Shown: in pieces, positions 1-13,570 of the stretch
How positions within the stretch are numbered: the first letter of the stretch is position 1
Layout of the letters: the number at the start of each line of letters is the position of its first letter
Assembly: GCA_023653785.1 (NCBI GenBank)
Contig: JAMKCH010078773.1
Location: 186,001-250,000, forward strand
Source: Ophioderma brevispina
Lineage: Eukaryota > Echinodermata > Ophiuroidea > Amphilepidida > Ophiodermatidae
DNA length: 64,000 nt
Direction: 5' to 3'
Translations under genes and position numbers: made by a program
The notes under the pieces: generated by a model
Database searches by the model: none
Seen by the model: the letters and a program-made list of their open reading frames with translations, nothing else
What the model was told of the DNA's origin: nothing

Positions 1-2746
1 ATAATAATCAATGAGCGCATGTAATAGATAGTAAGCTAGCCGCCACATTGCCTTTGTGGATTAGCGTTTATTTATGTTCTAAGCAAATGGATATTTCATG
101 TCTACACAGGTCCACATCGCGCGCTCATGTTTGGCTCGTGTATCAAAAACTACGGGGCGGTTCGGAAATTATGAGCTTGCATATCTCAGCCTAATTACGA
201 CCGTAGCATACTAGCATTGTGGGAAAATGTGTTTGTGCTCGTCAGAGCCCATAGAGCTAAAACTACCGATTCAGAATGTGTAATTTTCTCAGTGCCATGG
301 GTTCCATAGTTTACACCTATTTGAGGGATGTTCTCGTAGTTTATCAAATTTTCTGACCCTCTCTGAAATGCAAAAACATCCATAAAGAACCAATGATTTT
401 TTAGATTAGTTCATTTAACAACCCCTTTCTTACACACTTCTCGTAGATCTATGGCTGTTAACTTTAGTCTCTCTCACGCAGTAGCAATGAATTTAGATAT
501 TTTTGCAGTCTGTGTCACAACTTACACTGTTGGAAAATACTTTCCGTACCGCCGTATAAATCAAAACAAACTTTTCTGCTGATCCCTTTTTTCTTTTCAT
601 GCACTTACAATCAATGAGTAGATGGAATAGATGAGTAGCACCACGTGAGCTTGGTAAAGCTATGCAGATGGTGACAACAATATTATTATGAAATGTTGTT
701 CCTAGGCAAATTGTACTGAGATTCATTGCAGAAGCCGCACAGTTTTGACAAAAACAACTTATCTCTTCTACGTATTTATATGAACAGTTGATTCTGTACA
801 AAAAGAACAGCCCCTGCAAGTGGCAAACGAACCTAAAAAAATACGTAACGAAAGAGTTGGAAACGGGAATCTTTCGGCGGCCGTATTTCTGGACTTCTGC
901 TTCTAAGGAGTGTTATTTCCTTGAGGCTTTGAACTTGAAGCACACAAAAAGATACAAAAATAATAAAAACATATCAGTAATTTTCTCAGTTCCTTACCAC
1001 AACGAGTTTTTCCGTTGGAGAGCAAGGTCATGGATGCGCCTGTCATGCGTTGTAACTTAGACATGACCATCACAGTTGAAGTATAGCTGAATTTGGAACC
1101 ATCTAGAAGTTGAGATCGTGATAGTATCGTACTAAGTAAGTCATTCGCCGTTAATTTTTCCATGTAGGCGAGTTTATAATTGATTGAAGTGATAGCTAAA
1201 TACACATTATTAAAATCACAGTTTGTAGTAACTGTGTTTTCCAACTTAAAAACTGGTAAAATTCCCAGTATATACTTTGTCCCTTTCTTTCATTCAATAT
1301 ATCGGTTGAGGATCGGCAACTTTCGCATATTTTTGCCGATCCGATCTTTTGCCGATGTAGCACATCGTCCGCCGTCCATTCCTATCACAAATATCGGTTT
1401 ATATCTTCTATCATGATTTATTATAATTAGTTTATAGGAAAGTCTTTTTCTTTCCCGTGGCAAACGTACTAATTAAGTGTTACATTACTGTCATCATTCA
1501 TTGCATGATTCGACACCTTCTCTTTTTAAAGAGATTGATGATAAATGTGAGTCTAGACACATACTACATTTCTTAATCTGTGCATATATAGTCAAGCTAG
1601 CGCAACACTGTCCATGTAACGGCCTAACAAATCATCACAGCCAGCATCCCCCAACCGAGCCTACCACCCAAAATGGAAGCGCATAAGACTTTAAGTGAAT
1701 GTGTCAACCTCGCGTGCGTGACACGCAATCCCCAACGTTTTCCATGTAGTCTAACGGGAATTCCTCTGTACATCGGTACAATAATAAATCCATCAACCTC
1801 ATAGCGAGAGAGGGAGCGATACAATCTACACAATGTGTAAAGTCTAGAATTTTTCTTGATCCAACGTATTGTGTATACTCAAAGGCATGCACATAAATTT
1901 TACGAGAATTCTAGACTCTATGGTTCTTGGAAATAGTGCTACAAGGTGCTTTGCTGGTAAAATAGTTCATTATACATTGTAGATCATATATCATCTGATG
2001 AATGGGTTTTGTTTTTGTATTACATTATGTTTTGAAATGTGAGAAGTGTCATTTTGCTTTAGGACCGACCTGGTTATGTCAGAAGTCATGTACACATATA
2101 TCTTTGAGACTAAAGAGGGAATTCTGATTTCAGTGTTTAGAGCCAGATGATTAATATGTCATAGGGTTCCGGAACAAGGCCCCAGTTCCCATTAGTTCTT
2201 TCCCATAATAATCATTTAAGTACTCAAATCATATCAGTTAACATTACAATTTGCCATCCAAAGTTCACCTACATTTCACTGGCCAATTTGGAAGGTTTTA
2301 GAGTAATTGCGGCATTTTGTCAGTCTACGAAAGGCTTGAGCAGACCTGGTGATAGCGAAAATACTGTCACGCATGAGTTATGGACTACTACAATATAGAC
2401 ATGAAACAAATCGTGCACTGCTATCTAGGGGACCAAGTTATGTTGTACTGGCTTTAAAATACCAGGTTTTGTATGGGGAAGACTTTTTGCCTCCTTACAA
2501 AAATATTTTTGCGAAATTTTTTACAAAAATACAAGCTTCTTCACCAAACGACAGAGTTTCCATAGTTTAGTTTCAGGACAGTGCTTTTTGAAAATCTTTG
2601 CACTCACACCAGGTTAATTTATCATATTTTGTATTGTTTTGTTTGTAATTTAAAATGCATTCATCATATTTTTTCTAAATGCACTATAACTTACAAGAAT
2701 TCAGCGAAGAATTCCATCCAGTGATTCAAATGGCAAACTTATTAAT
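1..2746. other. No recognisable gene
   Basis: AT-rich non-coding sequence. Only short open frames without recognisable domains. I see no splice-flanked exon of perlecan type, no tRNA and no clear terminal inverted repeats. It may be perlecan intron or intergenic. Confidence 0.5.
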
Positions 2747-3095
2747 AAAGGTGCATGGTTCCGATATCTTTGGGACCCCCCCAGATTTACCCAGAAGTAT
2801 AATCGATTTTGATATAATGAAAGGTCTTATTTTTCCTCATTGTCGTCCTGAAATTTTTGAAGCCCTTAATATCATTTCATTCCCAAGATATAAACAAAAC
2901 TGCCATTTTAATGTTTACCATCAATATAAGCACAGTATTGATACGGTTTTGCAATTCGTTGTTGCTTCTACCATAAAAAACTGCAAGTTTTGTTTCCAGT
3001 AGTTGATGGCATGTCAATGTGCCCAGCTCTCATATCAAGTAGAGGAACACAATTTTTAGGACCTAAATCGGAGATGAGCACTGTTAATCCAGAGG
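2747..3095. repeat. Dispersed repeat of the AGGTGC family, copy 1
   Basis: Diverged copy of the element at 7446-7818 and, inverted, 15193-15550. Shared landmarks are AAGGTGCATGGTTCCGAT at the left end, a stretch about a dipped GATTTACCC, the CTCATTGTCGTCCTG block and the ACTGCAAGTTTTGTTTC block. The right end is not clear, so the boundary is approximate. Confidence 0.65.
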
Positions 3096-4149
3096 GATAA
3101 ATTTGTTCTGACAATGGGTTTTTTTTGTAAGCACATTGCCATTGACAGTACTAGTGAAAATAGACTGGAATCACTTTACAGATTGTAATTAGTAGCCGTG
3201 TTAATTGGGATCAGAATGTGAGCTGGAATCAATGACATGATATATGTGGTAATGTGTACCAATGAAAACAAAAGAAAAAATACTTTGATTGGATCCTACA
3301 TGACCCTGGATGGTCTCATTATTAAAGAAATGTGTTGTCCTTCTTGCTTTTAAACATAAATGAAATTTTGTCATTATTTCACCAAAAAAAGGTAATTGTT
3401 AATAGATAATATGAATCATATTGATGTTTCAAGAATGTAAACACACCAGGTTTTTGAGTTGTAATAGTAGACTACATCTCAAAATGTGATAAATGTTATG
3501 TTCAAAGACCACAGCTTCAGGCCGACCAACTGTTCCCTTTTTTTCCTTTTCTGTGGAAGGCTTCAAATTTCAGTTTTGACAGAAAGGCCTTCTGCAAAAG
3601 AAGGTTAAATTGATTTTCTGTCACTCCAGTTGAATAGTCGAAAAATGCATGTTGTAGAAAATGTTCTTGGGCATTTATCCCGCTTTTAGTATCAATCGCA
3701 TATCTGACAGTTTTTATCATATCAAATTTTTTACCACCAATTTATAATGGGGTGATGAATGGGCTAAATTATCCCATTGGGATGGTAATTTACAGAGCTC
3801 AAAATGCCCAGAATACCATTTTGTATTCATGTTTTCACGGGTCACGTCGCATTGCTTTGCTATAGGCCCTACTTGCCAAGAATCCAGTCCTCTCACTGGA
3901 GTACTTGGCATCATGGCCATTTCCATTCAAAAAAAAAAATCTGTTATCCCACTATGAAACATTTACAATGTAAGGAAAATTTTTTAAAGGTGCATTTTGG
4001 TTTTGTTGCATCTCTGTTTTGTAAGGTTTCAACTAATATTCTTGATTAAAAAGCTTGCATTTGTGTTTTTTTTGATAGAAACAAGAAACAAACCTATTTC
4101 ATTGACTACGCAACTCAAGCAGAACTAGCTGGGGCCTCAGAGCAATATC
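3096..4149. other. No recognisable gene
   Basis: AT-rich non-coding sequence. A TTAAAGGTGCATTTTGG string near 3985 resembles the terminus of the TTAA MITEs described elsewhere, but no matching second end was found. Confidence 0.45.
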
Positions 4150-4815
4150 TTTTACTACACGGCCAATTTCTTCATGGTAGTGACCACAACACAGCATAAC
4201 CACCGAGTAGACATGGATTACCTCCCCACTAGACGTACACTCGCCGGCCAGGATTCCGTGTATTTTTGCCGCATAGAGCGATAGTGTACACACAAGCGAT
4301 GTCTGCACCGTCGTGGAGTAGCGACGTGGTTACACCGGCTCTCCGAGCGCGCGATATTTCTCATGGCCCATTTTGTTTTTTTTAATATTTTTGGCATAAT
4401 ATTTGTCATTTTTTATTACTGTGCGGGAATATGGGGGTTTTTGATGATGCCCCGATTTGGAAATTTTCGTAATGATTTTCCTAAAAACTACCTTCAAAAA
4501 ATGCGAAACATGGAGCCCGAGGTATAAGCGCCCCTCATTCATTGAATTTTCTTTCAATCCCCTCGCAAATGGGGTCGTGGTAACCGCGGGGTAGCACTTG
4601 GTAGCTGCGGTGTCTCTGCCTGTACGTTTACTCACTCCACCTTCTCTCCACCTAGTGGGCAACTACCGGGAGTCATTGGGGTAGGTACAACAGAGTGCCA
4701 CATTAACGTTTACCTAATAACTGTGTACTTTGTAAGCCGTATCTTGCAGCTACTACATTTCAACTAGCTCAGTGTGTATGCAGTAGCTGCCGCGGTAGAC
4801 GTGTAGCTGCCGTAT
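4150..4815 (+). repeat. Dispersed ~650-bp repeat, copy 1
   Basis: Homologous to 6755-7360 (same orientation) and 55775-56450 (opposite). Shared landmarks in order: GGCCAATTTCTTCATGG, TGTATTTTTGCCGCATAGA, GTGGTTACACCGGCTCTC, ATTTCTCATGGCC, TTTTTGATGATGCCC, CACCTTCTCTCCACC and AATAACTGTGTACTTTG. No protein is encoded, so it is likely a non-autonomous transposable element; termini were not resolved. Confidence 0.75.
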
Positions 4816-5873
4816 AGGCTTACCGACGGACAAGAAATTGGACGTGTAGGCAGTCCCCTGTTTCGCGAGCACCTGGGTTTTTCGCGCACCTGCTTGAATG
4901 ACTCTGCAATCCAACATCACACCATCAAGTTTCACGTCCCTACACCAATGTTTACCCAATTTGACAAATCGTTTGACCTTGAATGACCCTGATGACCTTC
5001 GATCCACTTACCACACAAACTCCGTTCTTCAGACGGTCACCCACCAAGTTTCAGGAACGGGCGACCCTCGGTCTCCAGAAAATAGACGTGGTCAGACAGA
5101 CAGACACACTGACAGACGATTACTGGTAATTATATCTGATATTGCACGAAGCAAACCACAGGGTAACACTTTACCGAGAGTACTGATTAGGCAATGGACC
5201 AAATCGTACCATTTATAGTTCAACAGATTCATAGCTCTACTCATCAAAAAAGCCTTAGAACAACCTACCAATCGAATCAGGACAGCTCCCAAGTATCGCA
5301 TGAGTAAATCAAGACACTTAACGGCCATTTCGCTTGTCCAGGTGCAAATCCAGCCTACATCATGGAAGGCTTGAACCATGCATCGATTAAAAACGCAAAT
5401 TATTCAGAGTTGCACGCTTAACGGGTCGCGGTTGCCTCTTGGCAGAAGAATGAGGAATTGTTTGTATCACATTGTTTCATAGGCCACTGCACTGTAATAT
5501 TTATATCCATTTTGCGTGCACAAAATCACAATTTCACATTTTTTTAGCCAAGCAACAACACCCATATCTGCACATATCAGATTAGGCCGGCCATGCGTAA
5601 TAAGGTCAAGGGCTTAGATGCCTGAAAAAAATCAGATTTTTATATCAAGTTTGGGGTGAGGCTGTGGATCCTGAAATAATCCCTTTTAGGTTCAAAGCCC
5701 ATCTCAATCTCAAATCAACAGGTGTTTGACGTTAATTTTTCAGCAAACAGAAGAATAATTACAAAAGATTTCCCAATAATTTTGTGAAAGATGAAAATCA
5801 ACAGACAAAAGTCAGTTTGGCTTTTTATATTCCTTGCCAAAACACTGTAATCACTTATGGGGAATGTTCCAGA
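4816..5873. repeat. Degenerate repeat with CAGA-type simple sequence
   Basis: Contains a short (CAGA)-type run at about 5094-5120 inside sequence with the flavour of a common invertebrate interspersed repeat (ACCAAGTTTCAGGAACG, then GACAGACAGAC). No gene is visible in the remainder. Confidence 0.4.
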
Positions 5874-6097
5874 CAGGTGCGTAACCAGCCCGGTGGGTTC
5901 CGAGGGGGCAATTTCCCGGTAGGGTGCAACAAATGCCCCGATCACAAGCAAAATTTCCCGGGTCGTAGGACAACGAATCTGAAAGGGGCTGATTTAGAAC
6001 ATAATAATCCGTGTTTATTTCCCGATTTCCCCTCAAGATTTTTTTTAGAGGGGGAACTCTGGCCCCCCCTTTGCCCCCAGCACCTGGCTACGCCACT
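5874..6097. mobile_element. hAT-like MITE, copy 1
   Basis: Left end CAGGTGCGTAACCAGCCCGG and right end CTGGCTACGCCACTT form imperfect terminal inverted repeats. The body is homologous to 45061-45279 (shared GGGGCAATTTCCCGGTAGG, GATCACAAGCAAA, TTCCCCTCAAGATTTTTTT). Target duplication is not clear here, but the homologous copy has one of 8 bp. No transposase, so it would depend on a full-length relative. Confidence 0.75.
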
Positions 6098-6446
6098 TGA
6101 TTCAGGACTATCCTGTTGAGTGTTACAAATTTCCATCTGCTTACAAAATCAAGACACTGGAAAGGAGATTTAAATAAGTTTTCCTCCTTGATGGGTTTCA
6201 TATAGACTAACCCATTTTAGTGGCTAAGGCTATTCATAAAACTAACAACATATATAAAGGTATAGACATAACATATTTTTCAATAGAGATATGGCTGAGC
6301 TGGGTTCACAGCACACCCTCCGGTTATGCAAAGGATCTGGCTCTGATTTCAAAACCGGGTCTGTCAGCAATTGTAAAATGAACGACATTACAACACAGAG
6401 GCCTATGGAACACTGATGCAAATATGTGAATGAAAATGTACTATGT

Positions 6447-6630
6447 CAGGGGTGTCCAACCTATTTTTGGCGCGCTGGCCATGCGGGCCTATACCCTTCA
6501 AATATTCATGCTCGCGGTCCAGATGCACCCTCTTTTGCTATTTTGCTGTATATTTCAAAACGTCCAAGGGCCAACCACTAAGCTCTTCGCTGGCCGGATT
6601 TGCCTGCGGGCCGCCTGTTGAGAACCCCTG
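6447..6630. mobile_element. hAT-like MITE with CAGGGGT termini
   Basis: Starts CAGGGGTGTCCAACC and ends GTTGAGAACCCCTG, inverted ends of the kind seen in many animal hAT elements. Flanks TACTATGT and TACTTTTG would be a decayed 8-bp target duplication (five of eight). Internally GC-rich (GGCCGGATTTGCCTGCGGGCC). Confidence 0.65.
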
Positions 6631-6754
6631 TACTTTTGTACTGTGGTCTCCATTGCTCCCTTTCACAATAGGCAAGTTTAGATGGCATGCCAGGCAATGT
6701 CCTCATACTTTGGAATGTGGCAATCATTAAGTTCCGGAAAAGATGTCATGTTTC

Positions 6755-7360
6755 ACTACCGCCAATTTCTTCGATGGGGTAGTGGGGTACCACGCAGCTA
6801 CCACAGAGTAGACCTGGGATTTCTACCCAATGACCGTACCCTCGCCGCCCGGCCAGGATTCTGTGTATTTTTGCCGCATAGACGAATAGTGTACACACAG
6901 CAGCTGTCTCCTCCGTTGCGGAGTAGCTACGTGGTTACACCGGCTCTCAGTGCGCGCGGTATTTCTCATGGCCAATTTTGTTTTTTAGATATTTTTGGCA
7001 TATATGGGGTTTTTGATGATGCCCGATTGGAATTTCGTAATGATTTTCCTAAAAAATTATCAAAAAATGCTAAACATAGCGCAAGTGTATAGCGCCCTCA
7101 TTTCGTCCACTGTCAAAATGGCGTTGTGGTAACCGTGGAGTAGCTACGTGGTAGCTACATGTCTATTCCAGTACTGTCTACACCAAATGCACCTTCTCTC
7201 CACCTTGTGGGGAACTACAGGGTAGTCATTGGGGCAGGTACTGTATAGTAGCCACATCATTGTATAACTAATAACTGTGTACTTTGCAAGTCCTGTCTTG
7301 CAGCTACTGCCTCGCAACTAGCCCAGTGTGTACTGTGCGGTTGCTGCCAGCCTGCGCGGT
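6755..7360 (+). repeat. Dispersed ~650-bp repeat, copy 2
   Basis: Second copy of the family at 4150-4815, same orientation, with the same ordered landmarks and small deletions in the middle. It lies immediately left of the TTAA MITE at 7446. Confidence 0.75.
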
Positions 7361-7445
7361 CAAAACAACAGTATAGATTGCCAATATGCTACCGCACGTA
7401 GGAAGAGAAAACGGCCGATGAGGAGTGGCCCCCTACATGTGGTAT

Positions 7446-7818
7446 TTAAGGTGCGGTTCAGATCATCTTTGGACCCCCATGATTTACCCGATTTACCCGG
7501 AAGTTGTATCGATTGTGATATCAGCAGAAAGGTCGTATCTTTCTCATTGTCGTCCTGCAAATTGAGCCCTTAAAATCCATTTCATCCCCAATATAACAGA
7601 AAAACTGCCTTTAGTGGTTACCATCAATAGTACTATTAGCACAGGATGAAATAGGGCTTTGCAAATGCATTATTGAGTATACCATCAAAACTGCAAGTTG
7701 GGTTTCTCACAGTACTTGATGGGGTTATGTGGCAAGTGCCAGGCTTTCATATCAAAGGGAGAACAAACACATAAATCGGAACACATTACACATCGATCGG
7801 AACCCCAAGCACCTTTAA
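7446..7818. mobile_element. TTAA-target MITE of the AGGTGC family, copy 2
   Basis: Flanked by TTAA at 7446-7449 and 7815-7818. Left end GGTGCGGTTCAGATC and right end GATCGGAACCCCAAGCACC are imperfect inverted repeats. Body homologous to 2747-3095 and inverted 15193-15550. TTAA target sites suggest piggyBac- or Sola3-type mobilisation. Confidence 0.72.
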
Positions 7819-7859
7819 AACCCTCCATAATGATGCTTGCCTGCTTTCAATGGTTTTAT

Positions 7860-8178
7860 GTAAAGGTTAATCTTGATTATTGTTTTGAGCCCCAAAACAC
7901 CATCTTTAAAAGTTAAACACCGATATTTCGATCCGTTTTGATGTGAGGTTGAAGCCCCATAGAGTATTGTGTAAAATAAATATTGTCAACCAAAATGGAA
8001 GCCTTTATTTTTTTCGACTCATAACATCTAAACCAAACAACTTTTAGACCTAAGATTTAACAGGGTAAATGAGAAAAATAGTAGGCTTGCTTCAGTTACC
8101 AAAACTTTGGACCACTTCTGGTAAAATCTTGTGTGGTTCTGGGGAGGGTATTAGCAATCGTGCCATGGACCGTTATAG
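7860..8178. repeat. Dispersed repeat related to the TTAA MITE at 25226-25579
   Basis: Shares ATCCGTTTTGATG, GAAGCCCCATAGAGTA, GTAAAATAAATATTG, AGGGTAAATGAGAAAAATAG and ATTAGCAATCGTGCCATG with the 25.2-kb element. Ends are decayed. Confidence 0.65.
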
Positions 8179-10139
8179 TTGTGTAAAAGTATTCAGATCA
8201 CCTGGAATTAGGAGATAAGACTTTTTTTGTTGTAGGATACTTGTCGAACTTCCACATAAAACAAACTTTATACATCCACCAGAATTAACAAATTGGATTA
8301 ATTTTCTGTTACTTAAGACTTGTGGAAATTTACAAGTAGTATCGAAGTGTTTGTATCAAATCAAGGAAAACCTTAGGTCTGTGCATACTCTGAAGGGCTT
8401 ACACTTGGGTCAAAACATGCTAGTTAGGTGCGGCTGGGTACAACCATTTAATTAGTCCAGTGTGAATATGTGAGGTGAAAAGACCAGATTGTGATGTTGA
8501 AGTTGAACCTCGGGCTTAAACCCCAACTTGTCTCCAATATCAGCTCTGATAGTCACCATCGGCGCCAAATTTCTGCAGGCTCGGGAGAAAAATTGCTCGG
8601 AGAAACTGCAAATTTCCTCGTTGTTGAAGGTCGGGCCAATTAAGTTGTCATTGGACGCTGAGCTGAGAGACGGTTTAATGATACAATTGCAGAATCAAAT
8701 TCTCCGTTGTTTGCCTTTTTTCCCGCTGATTACGATGGGCATCACCATTTTATCCATTTGTTGAAGCTTTGTTTTTTTTGTTAACCCCGAAATAGAAGTT
8801 ACAACCTTAACCAGGCGCTATATGAGGTGTTACCGATTTGCAATTGTTTGGCACCAGATTGAGGTATTTTAATATGCCCTGTCTGGAGCCCACAACTTGA
8901 TCAAAAATAGTTCAGGGAAATTGAACTGAGTTGCTTATCGTCACACAATTGATGGACAATGCACTTGGCTCCAATTTTTGTCCAATAGGAGAATTTAATA
9001 CACTACAATGTTTCATAATCCTTTTTGGCTTTCCATTATTATTTGGAGTGATTAAGGGACCATTCGTATTATACTGGAAGGGGCTGGAGAAAATTTTAAG
9101 GTTAGTGTACTTTTCACTAGGTCAAATGGGAGGTCGTGCAAATTTTTGTATGCCGTAGGTGTCACATAAAATTAAGTAAAGAAACCATATTTTTAACACA
9201 CCAAAGATTTTGTGTTAAAATGTAATACAAAAATGCCAGCTTCAAATGTGATTTTAATTCAATCCATGGAGGGGGAAGTGATGTGAATGTGTTCATGGTC
9301 ATAAGGGATAATATCTTTCCCTTGAATGCCCAAGCATCTTCCAGTCCAAATCCCAAAATTGACCATCCCTAAACTAGGGGCACAAGTAATTATTTACGCG
9401 GATGGAATGAAAAAAGTTTCCTGTTCCTCTTCTTCATCCATTCTAAAAAATGTTGCTTCTCCCTGATTTTATGAGATTAGCCAAGGTTCATGTTCTCCCC
9501 TCTTCTGATGAAATTTTACTGCCCCCCCATCACTTATTTTGTTTGATTACCATCAAGTTCTCCATTCTCCTTAGCCTAAATAAAACCCAGCATTGTGATT
9601 AAATATGTTCCGAAAGATTTTATGATGGAAACCACCATGCCTATATATATAACGAAGATCCTAGAGTACCAACAAATATTATTATTACTTCCTCTAGCAT
9701 ACACTCTGCACAGTTACGCATATACAGCAGCCAATCAGTGAAGGCGCTTACAAAATACGCTAATGTAGCGCGAGTGGATTGAGAATGTCCAGTTGCAAAT
9801 CGCGCACTGTGTAAGGTGCTTTCGAACGTGTGCGCGTCGCACAGGACTTGATTTATTTTTCTCAGTGGGGAATGTTGTTTGTAATTTTTCTCCCTGATAA
9901 ATCCCTAATTCTGTTTATCCTTAATTAAGGCAAAGCTTTTGTTTTGTGTATGTATGATTAAGGTTAATAACTGTCGGTTTACTTTTTGCTCAAAAAAGGG
10001 ACCAAAAATCAATGCAACTTCGCTGAAGTTTGATGCTTATTACAAGGTTCCAATGCACTCGCTCGCATCCCAAAATCTTAGACGTGGTGCATTGATATGG
10101 CCCAGTTTTCTCGCAATAAGTAAATGCGCAGGTATTATT
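8179..10139. other. No recognisable gene
   Basis: AT-rich non-coding sequence with short open frames lacking domains. Nothing with gene-like structure seen. Confidence 0.45.
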
Positions 10140-10353
10140 TTGGGGGGGTGGGGGGGGGGAGGGTGGGGGAGGGGGGGGGGGGGGGGGGGAGAGGGGGGAG
10201 GAATGGGGAGAAAGGAAAAAAGGGGGCGGGGGGGGAGGGGGGGGGTGAGGGGAGGTGGGGGGGGGGGTGGGGGGGGGTATTTTTTTTGTGGTGGGGGGGG
10301 GGGGGTAAAAAAATTAAGGGGGGGGGGGGGTGGGGGGCGGACGGGGGGGGGAT

Positions 10354-10402
<49 letters not shown>

Positions 10403-10431
10403 ACTTTTCTTTTTTTTTTTTTTTTTTTTAA
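10139..10431. repeat. G-rich low-complexity block followed by poly-T
   Basis: About 215 bases made almost only of G with scattered T and A, then a run of roughly 40 T, a short A7 and another run of about 20 T. Glycine- and phenylalanine-rich open frames across it are composition artefacts. The abrupt switch between homopolymers looks like a low-quality consensus or a locus prone to polymerase slippage. Confidence 0.8.
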
Positions 10432-10435
10432 CTAA

Positions 10436-12429
10436 ATCGTAATGTGAAGGGCAATCACAAGTAGGCCTATCACTGCTAGGAGTAGTAAAATCTCTTTCTC
10501 CTTGCCACAGTTCCGTCACCTTCATTCACAAGTGTATTTAGAAAAAATAACACCCCATGAGTTTTTGGGTATGATCTATGATCAAAAGATCACACAATAG
10601 GTCAATTCATGTTAATACTTGATAAATTTACAAAACCACTGAACTGTGTCCTTGGGGATGAGAATATTGAACTCATAGTGTATGCACTGGTAAAACAGAA
10701 CAATATTGCTGTAAGTCTAAGTTACACAGCAATATAACAAAGGCGCAAGAAAGAGCCGACCCCCTCAGCTGAACCTTTTGTCACTATACCTGTGAGGTAT
10801 TATCATGTGCTTTTCATCAATTCATTCTCCCTATATCTCTATGTTAATGATAAAAATACTTATTTTCTGTATGTAAACAATACATTTTCTGCGTACCAAG
10901 CAAAAAAAAGAAAGTTTGGGTCATATCAGTACAGTGACATGACAAAAAGTCCATGATGGATGAGCTTTTTCTTTTTTTGCAGTTGATAGGCAGGTCTAAT
11001 AAAACTCTTATTGAATAGAGAGAACGTGGTTATTTGCGATAGCAGATGCCAGGGACGGCTATAGAGGCACGTAAACGTGACTGAGTATGATGTGTCTTCT
11101 GTTCTGTGTACAGATAAACAGCAAACTCTCGACGACAATACCCGTTGATATCACACAAGAATATAACTGCTCCCCAGGGAAAGCTGCTTGAATTATATAC
11201 ATTCGCAGATATAATACAGAACCTGATTTTTGAGGTATTTGACGGAATAACAAGCCATGTGTCAATGTCACCTGTCCATCATTTTTCCTCTGATAATATA
11301 AACATTGTCCAAGCCAGTTTAACAAGGCTTCAAACAACTTGTCTCTCCCATTTTGGTTCCAATTAGGTCATTTTTGTTCAAAATTAGTATCATTTGTATT
11401 TTCACAACCAACACGATTTTAGCTAGAAGGCAAACTCCACCTGAATGTACTGAAGTATTGTTACCATGGTCTCTCAATAAATGGGATTGTTCTCTCTTAA
11501 AGAGGCATTGCGTAATCCAACAGCCCTGTCCCCCACTTACCTAAGAAAATGTTGAAATTTTATATCATCTGAACCGTTAGCCGCATTAATCCATGTGTTG
11601 CCCATTCTATGCCAATTTGGTCGCATCTGTAGATATTCGCATTTTTTTTTTTTCTGTCCGTAAACAGACAAATTAACAGCACAGTAGCCTTTTGGGACCA
11701 TGGGAAACGGTGAGTTTCTCATACACAATCGCAAGATTGGGATCAGCTCAAAGTATGAAAAAGCTTTTCTTCAAGGATATCTAGTGTCAATGCAATGAAA
11801 CAGAAGTATGAAATCACAAAATGCACCTTAATTTACTTCATTGAAATGTCAATCTTATTGAGTGTGCTCTCCTCCCTCGCCACAAATGAAGAGAGATTAA
11901 AAAGTAAATACAATCGTTTAGATTGAAATTATTTTAATTTTAATTTTACCATTAATTCCAAATATGGAAATTCAATCGGTCATTCATTTGTATCAAAATT
12001 TCATCAATATAGATACTGATTTTCAGACTTGCTTTTGGTAAACAAAGCCCAATTAAAGTGGATTTTCTGCATAGTGTAGTGATGGTTGTCTAATGTCCTA
12101 CACCAACATATTAGTGGTAAGTTTGTAGATACCTTAGGCTTCCTATCTTGGAAGTCTGATTACAGAGAGGTCATATCCAGGTGAAGCAGGTGTTGCCACT
12201 CTAGCATTTCACTGGGTTAGAGGGGTCGGAAGAGAGGCTAGGATAGCTGCTTGTTGTGTCTTCTTGATATGATAATTCTGTAGAAAGTCTAGATTTCATA
12301 TAGCTATGGTCATGGTGGTTTACCAATGGTAGAGCTATAAATCCTAACGTCCAAAACTCACTAAGCTGAGGCTAGAAAATGCACTAAGATTCAAATTGTG
12401 ATGACGTCATTATATGAACACACGCATGG
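10436..12429. other. No recognisable gene
   Basis: AT-rich non-coding sequence. TAGGCCTA occurs at 10462. A GCACCTTAA string near 11822 resembles a TTAA MITE end without a partner. Confidence 0.45.
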
Positions 12430-12600
12430 GCACGAAATCGCTGGCTTGACCAGCAACACCCTCACATGGCTTGCCATCCTTGGTCATGGGACTGGGGCCT
12501 CTAGTTCGATTCCCACCCAAGATGTCGCATCTTCTTATCCCTTTACCCCTTCCCTTCCTCTTAGGAGATAGGTGTTGAAAGTTCTTAAAGATTTTCTACA
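12430..12600 (+). repeat. Possible tRNA-derived SINE remnant
   Basis: AGTTCGATTCC at 12503-12513 is a good RNA polymerase III B box. A candidate A-box region lies 60-70 bases upstream (GCTGGCTTGACCAGC), weakly matching. No cloverleaf can be drawn confidently and no tail or target duplication was found. Confidence 0.35.
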
Positions 12601-13570
12601 TTTTACTATAGGGATGCTTGTTCTTCCCTGATCAGGCAATATAAATCCAGCAAGCTCCGTCAGTTGGCTCAAATTGTTAACCTCCACAACACCATAGCTA
12701 GGCATGTCTGTTCTAGCCCAAGATGAATTTTGATGGTATTTTCAATGCAAATATGGGTATCATTGGGTGAGAAAAGGCACAAGTTTGATGTAATGCAAAG
12801 TTTGGAAAAATCAGAAACTTTTCCTTGAATATGAGGTTAATGGGTGAAGTGAACCTGAAAATTTGAATCTAAAAAGTGACAATAGGAAAATTACAAGAGT
12901 TAAAATTGCATAAAATGTATGACAAAATGGGGGAATACTGTCCTGGGATTTGAGTGACATGTAAAATGTATAGAACATGTAGCAGCTATTAGAGTTGCAA
13001 ATTTATTCTATTTATTGGGCAATTTCATTCAATGACCAGGACCAAGCCAAGTCTAGGCCGAGTATTCACAGTGAAAGACTTGACTATGACCTTGCCATTT
13101 CCTAAATACCAAGTACTTAAAAGTTGAGTCAATTAAGAGGGCTCTCACATTTCATTTTGTATGGAATAGGGATAGTCCTGTTACAAAACTAAAGGGTTTG
13201 ATTTGGTTTTGAACGCAGTGGGAGTTTGCGAATGAGACGATTTGTGGTACGAAACATTGTGTTCTATCTTGAAGGTTGCGAATGTCCTACAAAAGTTTTT
13301 GGTGACACATTGCTCATAAATTTTTAAAAAGAATTTCATCACATCAACAGAGCAATTCGGTTGATTATTTTCCAAAAGATTGCTCAAAGATTATGTCAAT
13401 ATTGACCCATGACCTAAATATTTGTGACATAAATTTTGCATGTATGAGCTGTCAGAATGCTTGGTATCCCCTGACCAAAGTTCACATTGCTACTAAGATT
13501 TTTGCACTGAAGGACGCTTGTTTATCTTCTGTATGTGTTCTGTGCAAATATTACTTACACCCCTGGTAAT
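12601..13570. other. No recognisable gene
   Basis: AT-rich non-coding sequence without recognised features. Confidence 0.45.

Noticed and set aside
195..1244. Overlapping frames of 60-113 codons at the left edge
   Set aside because: No domain, no repeat homology and heavy overlap on both strands; consistent with chance.
9939..10435. 152- and 103-codon frames
   Set aside because: Glycine runs followed by phenylalanine runs from G and T homopolymers; composition artefact.
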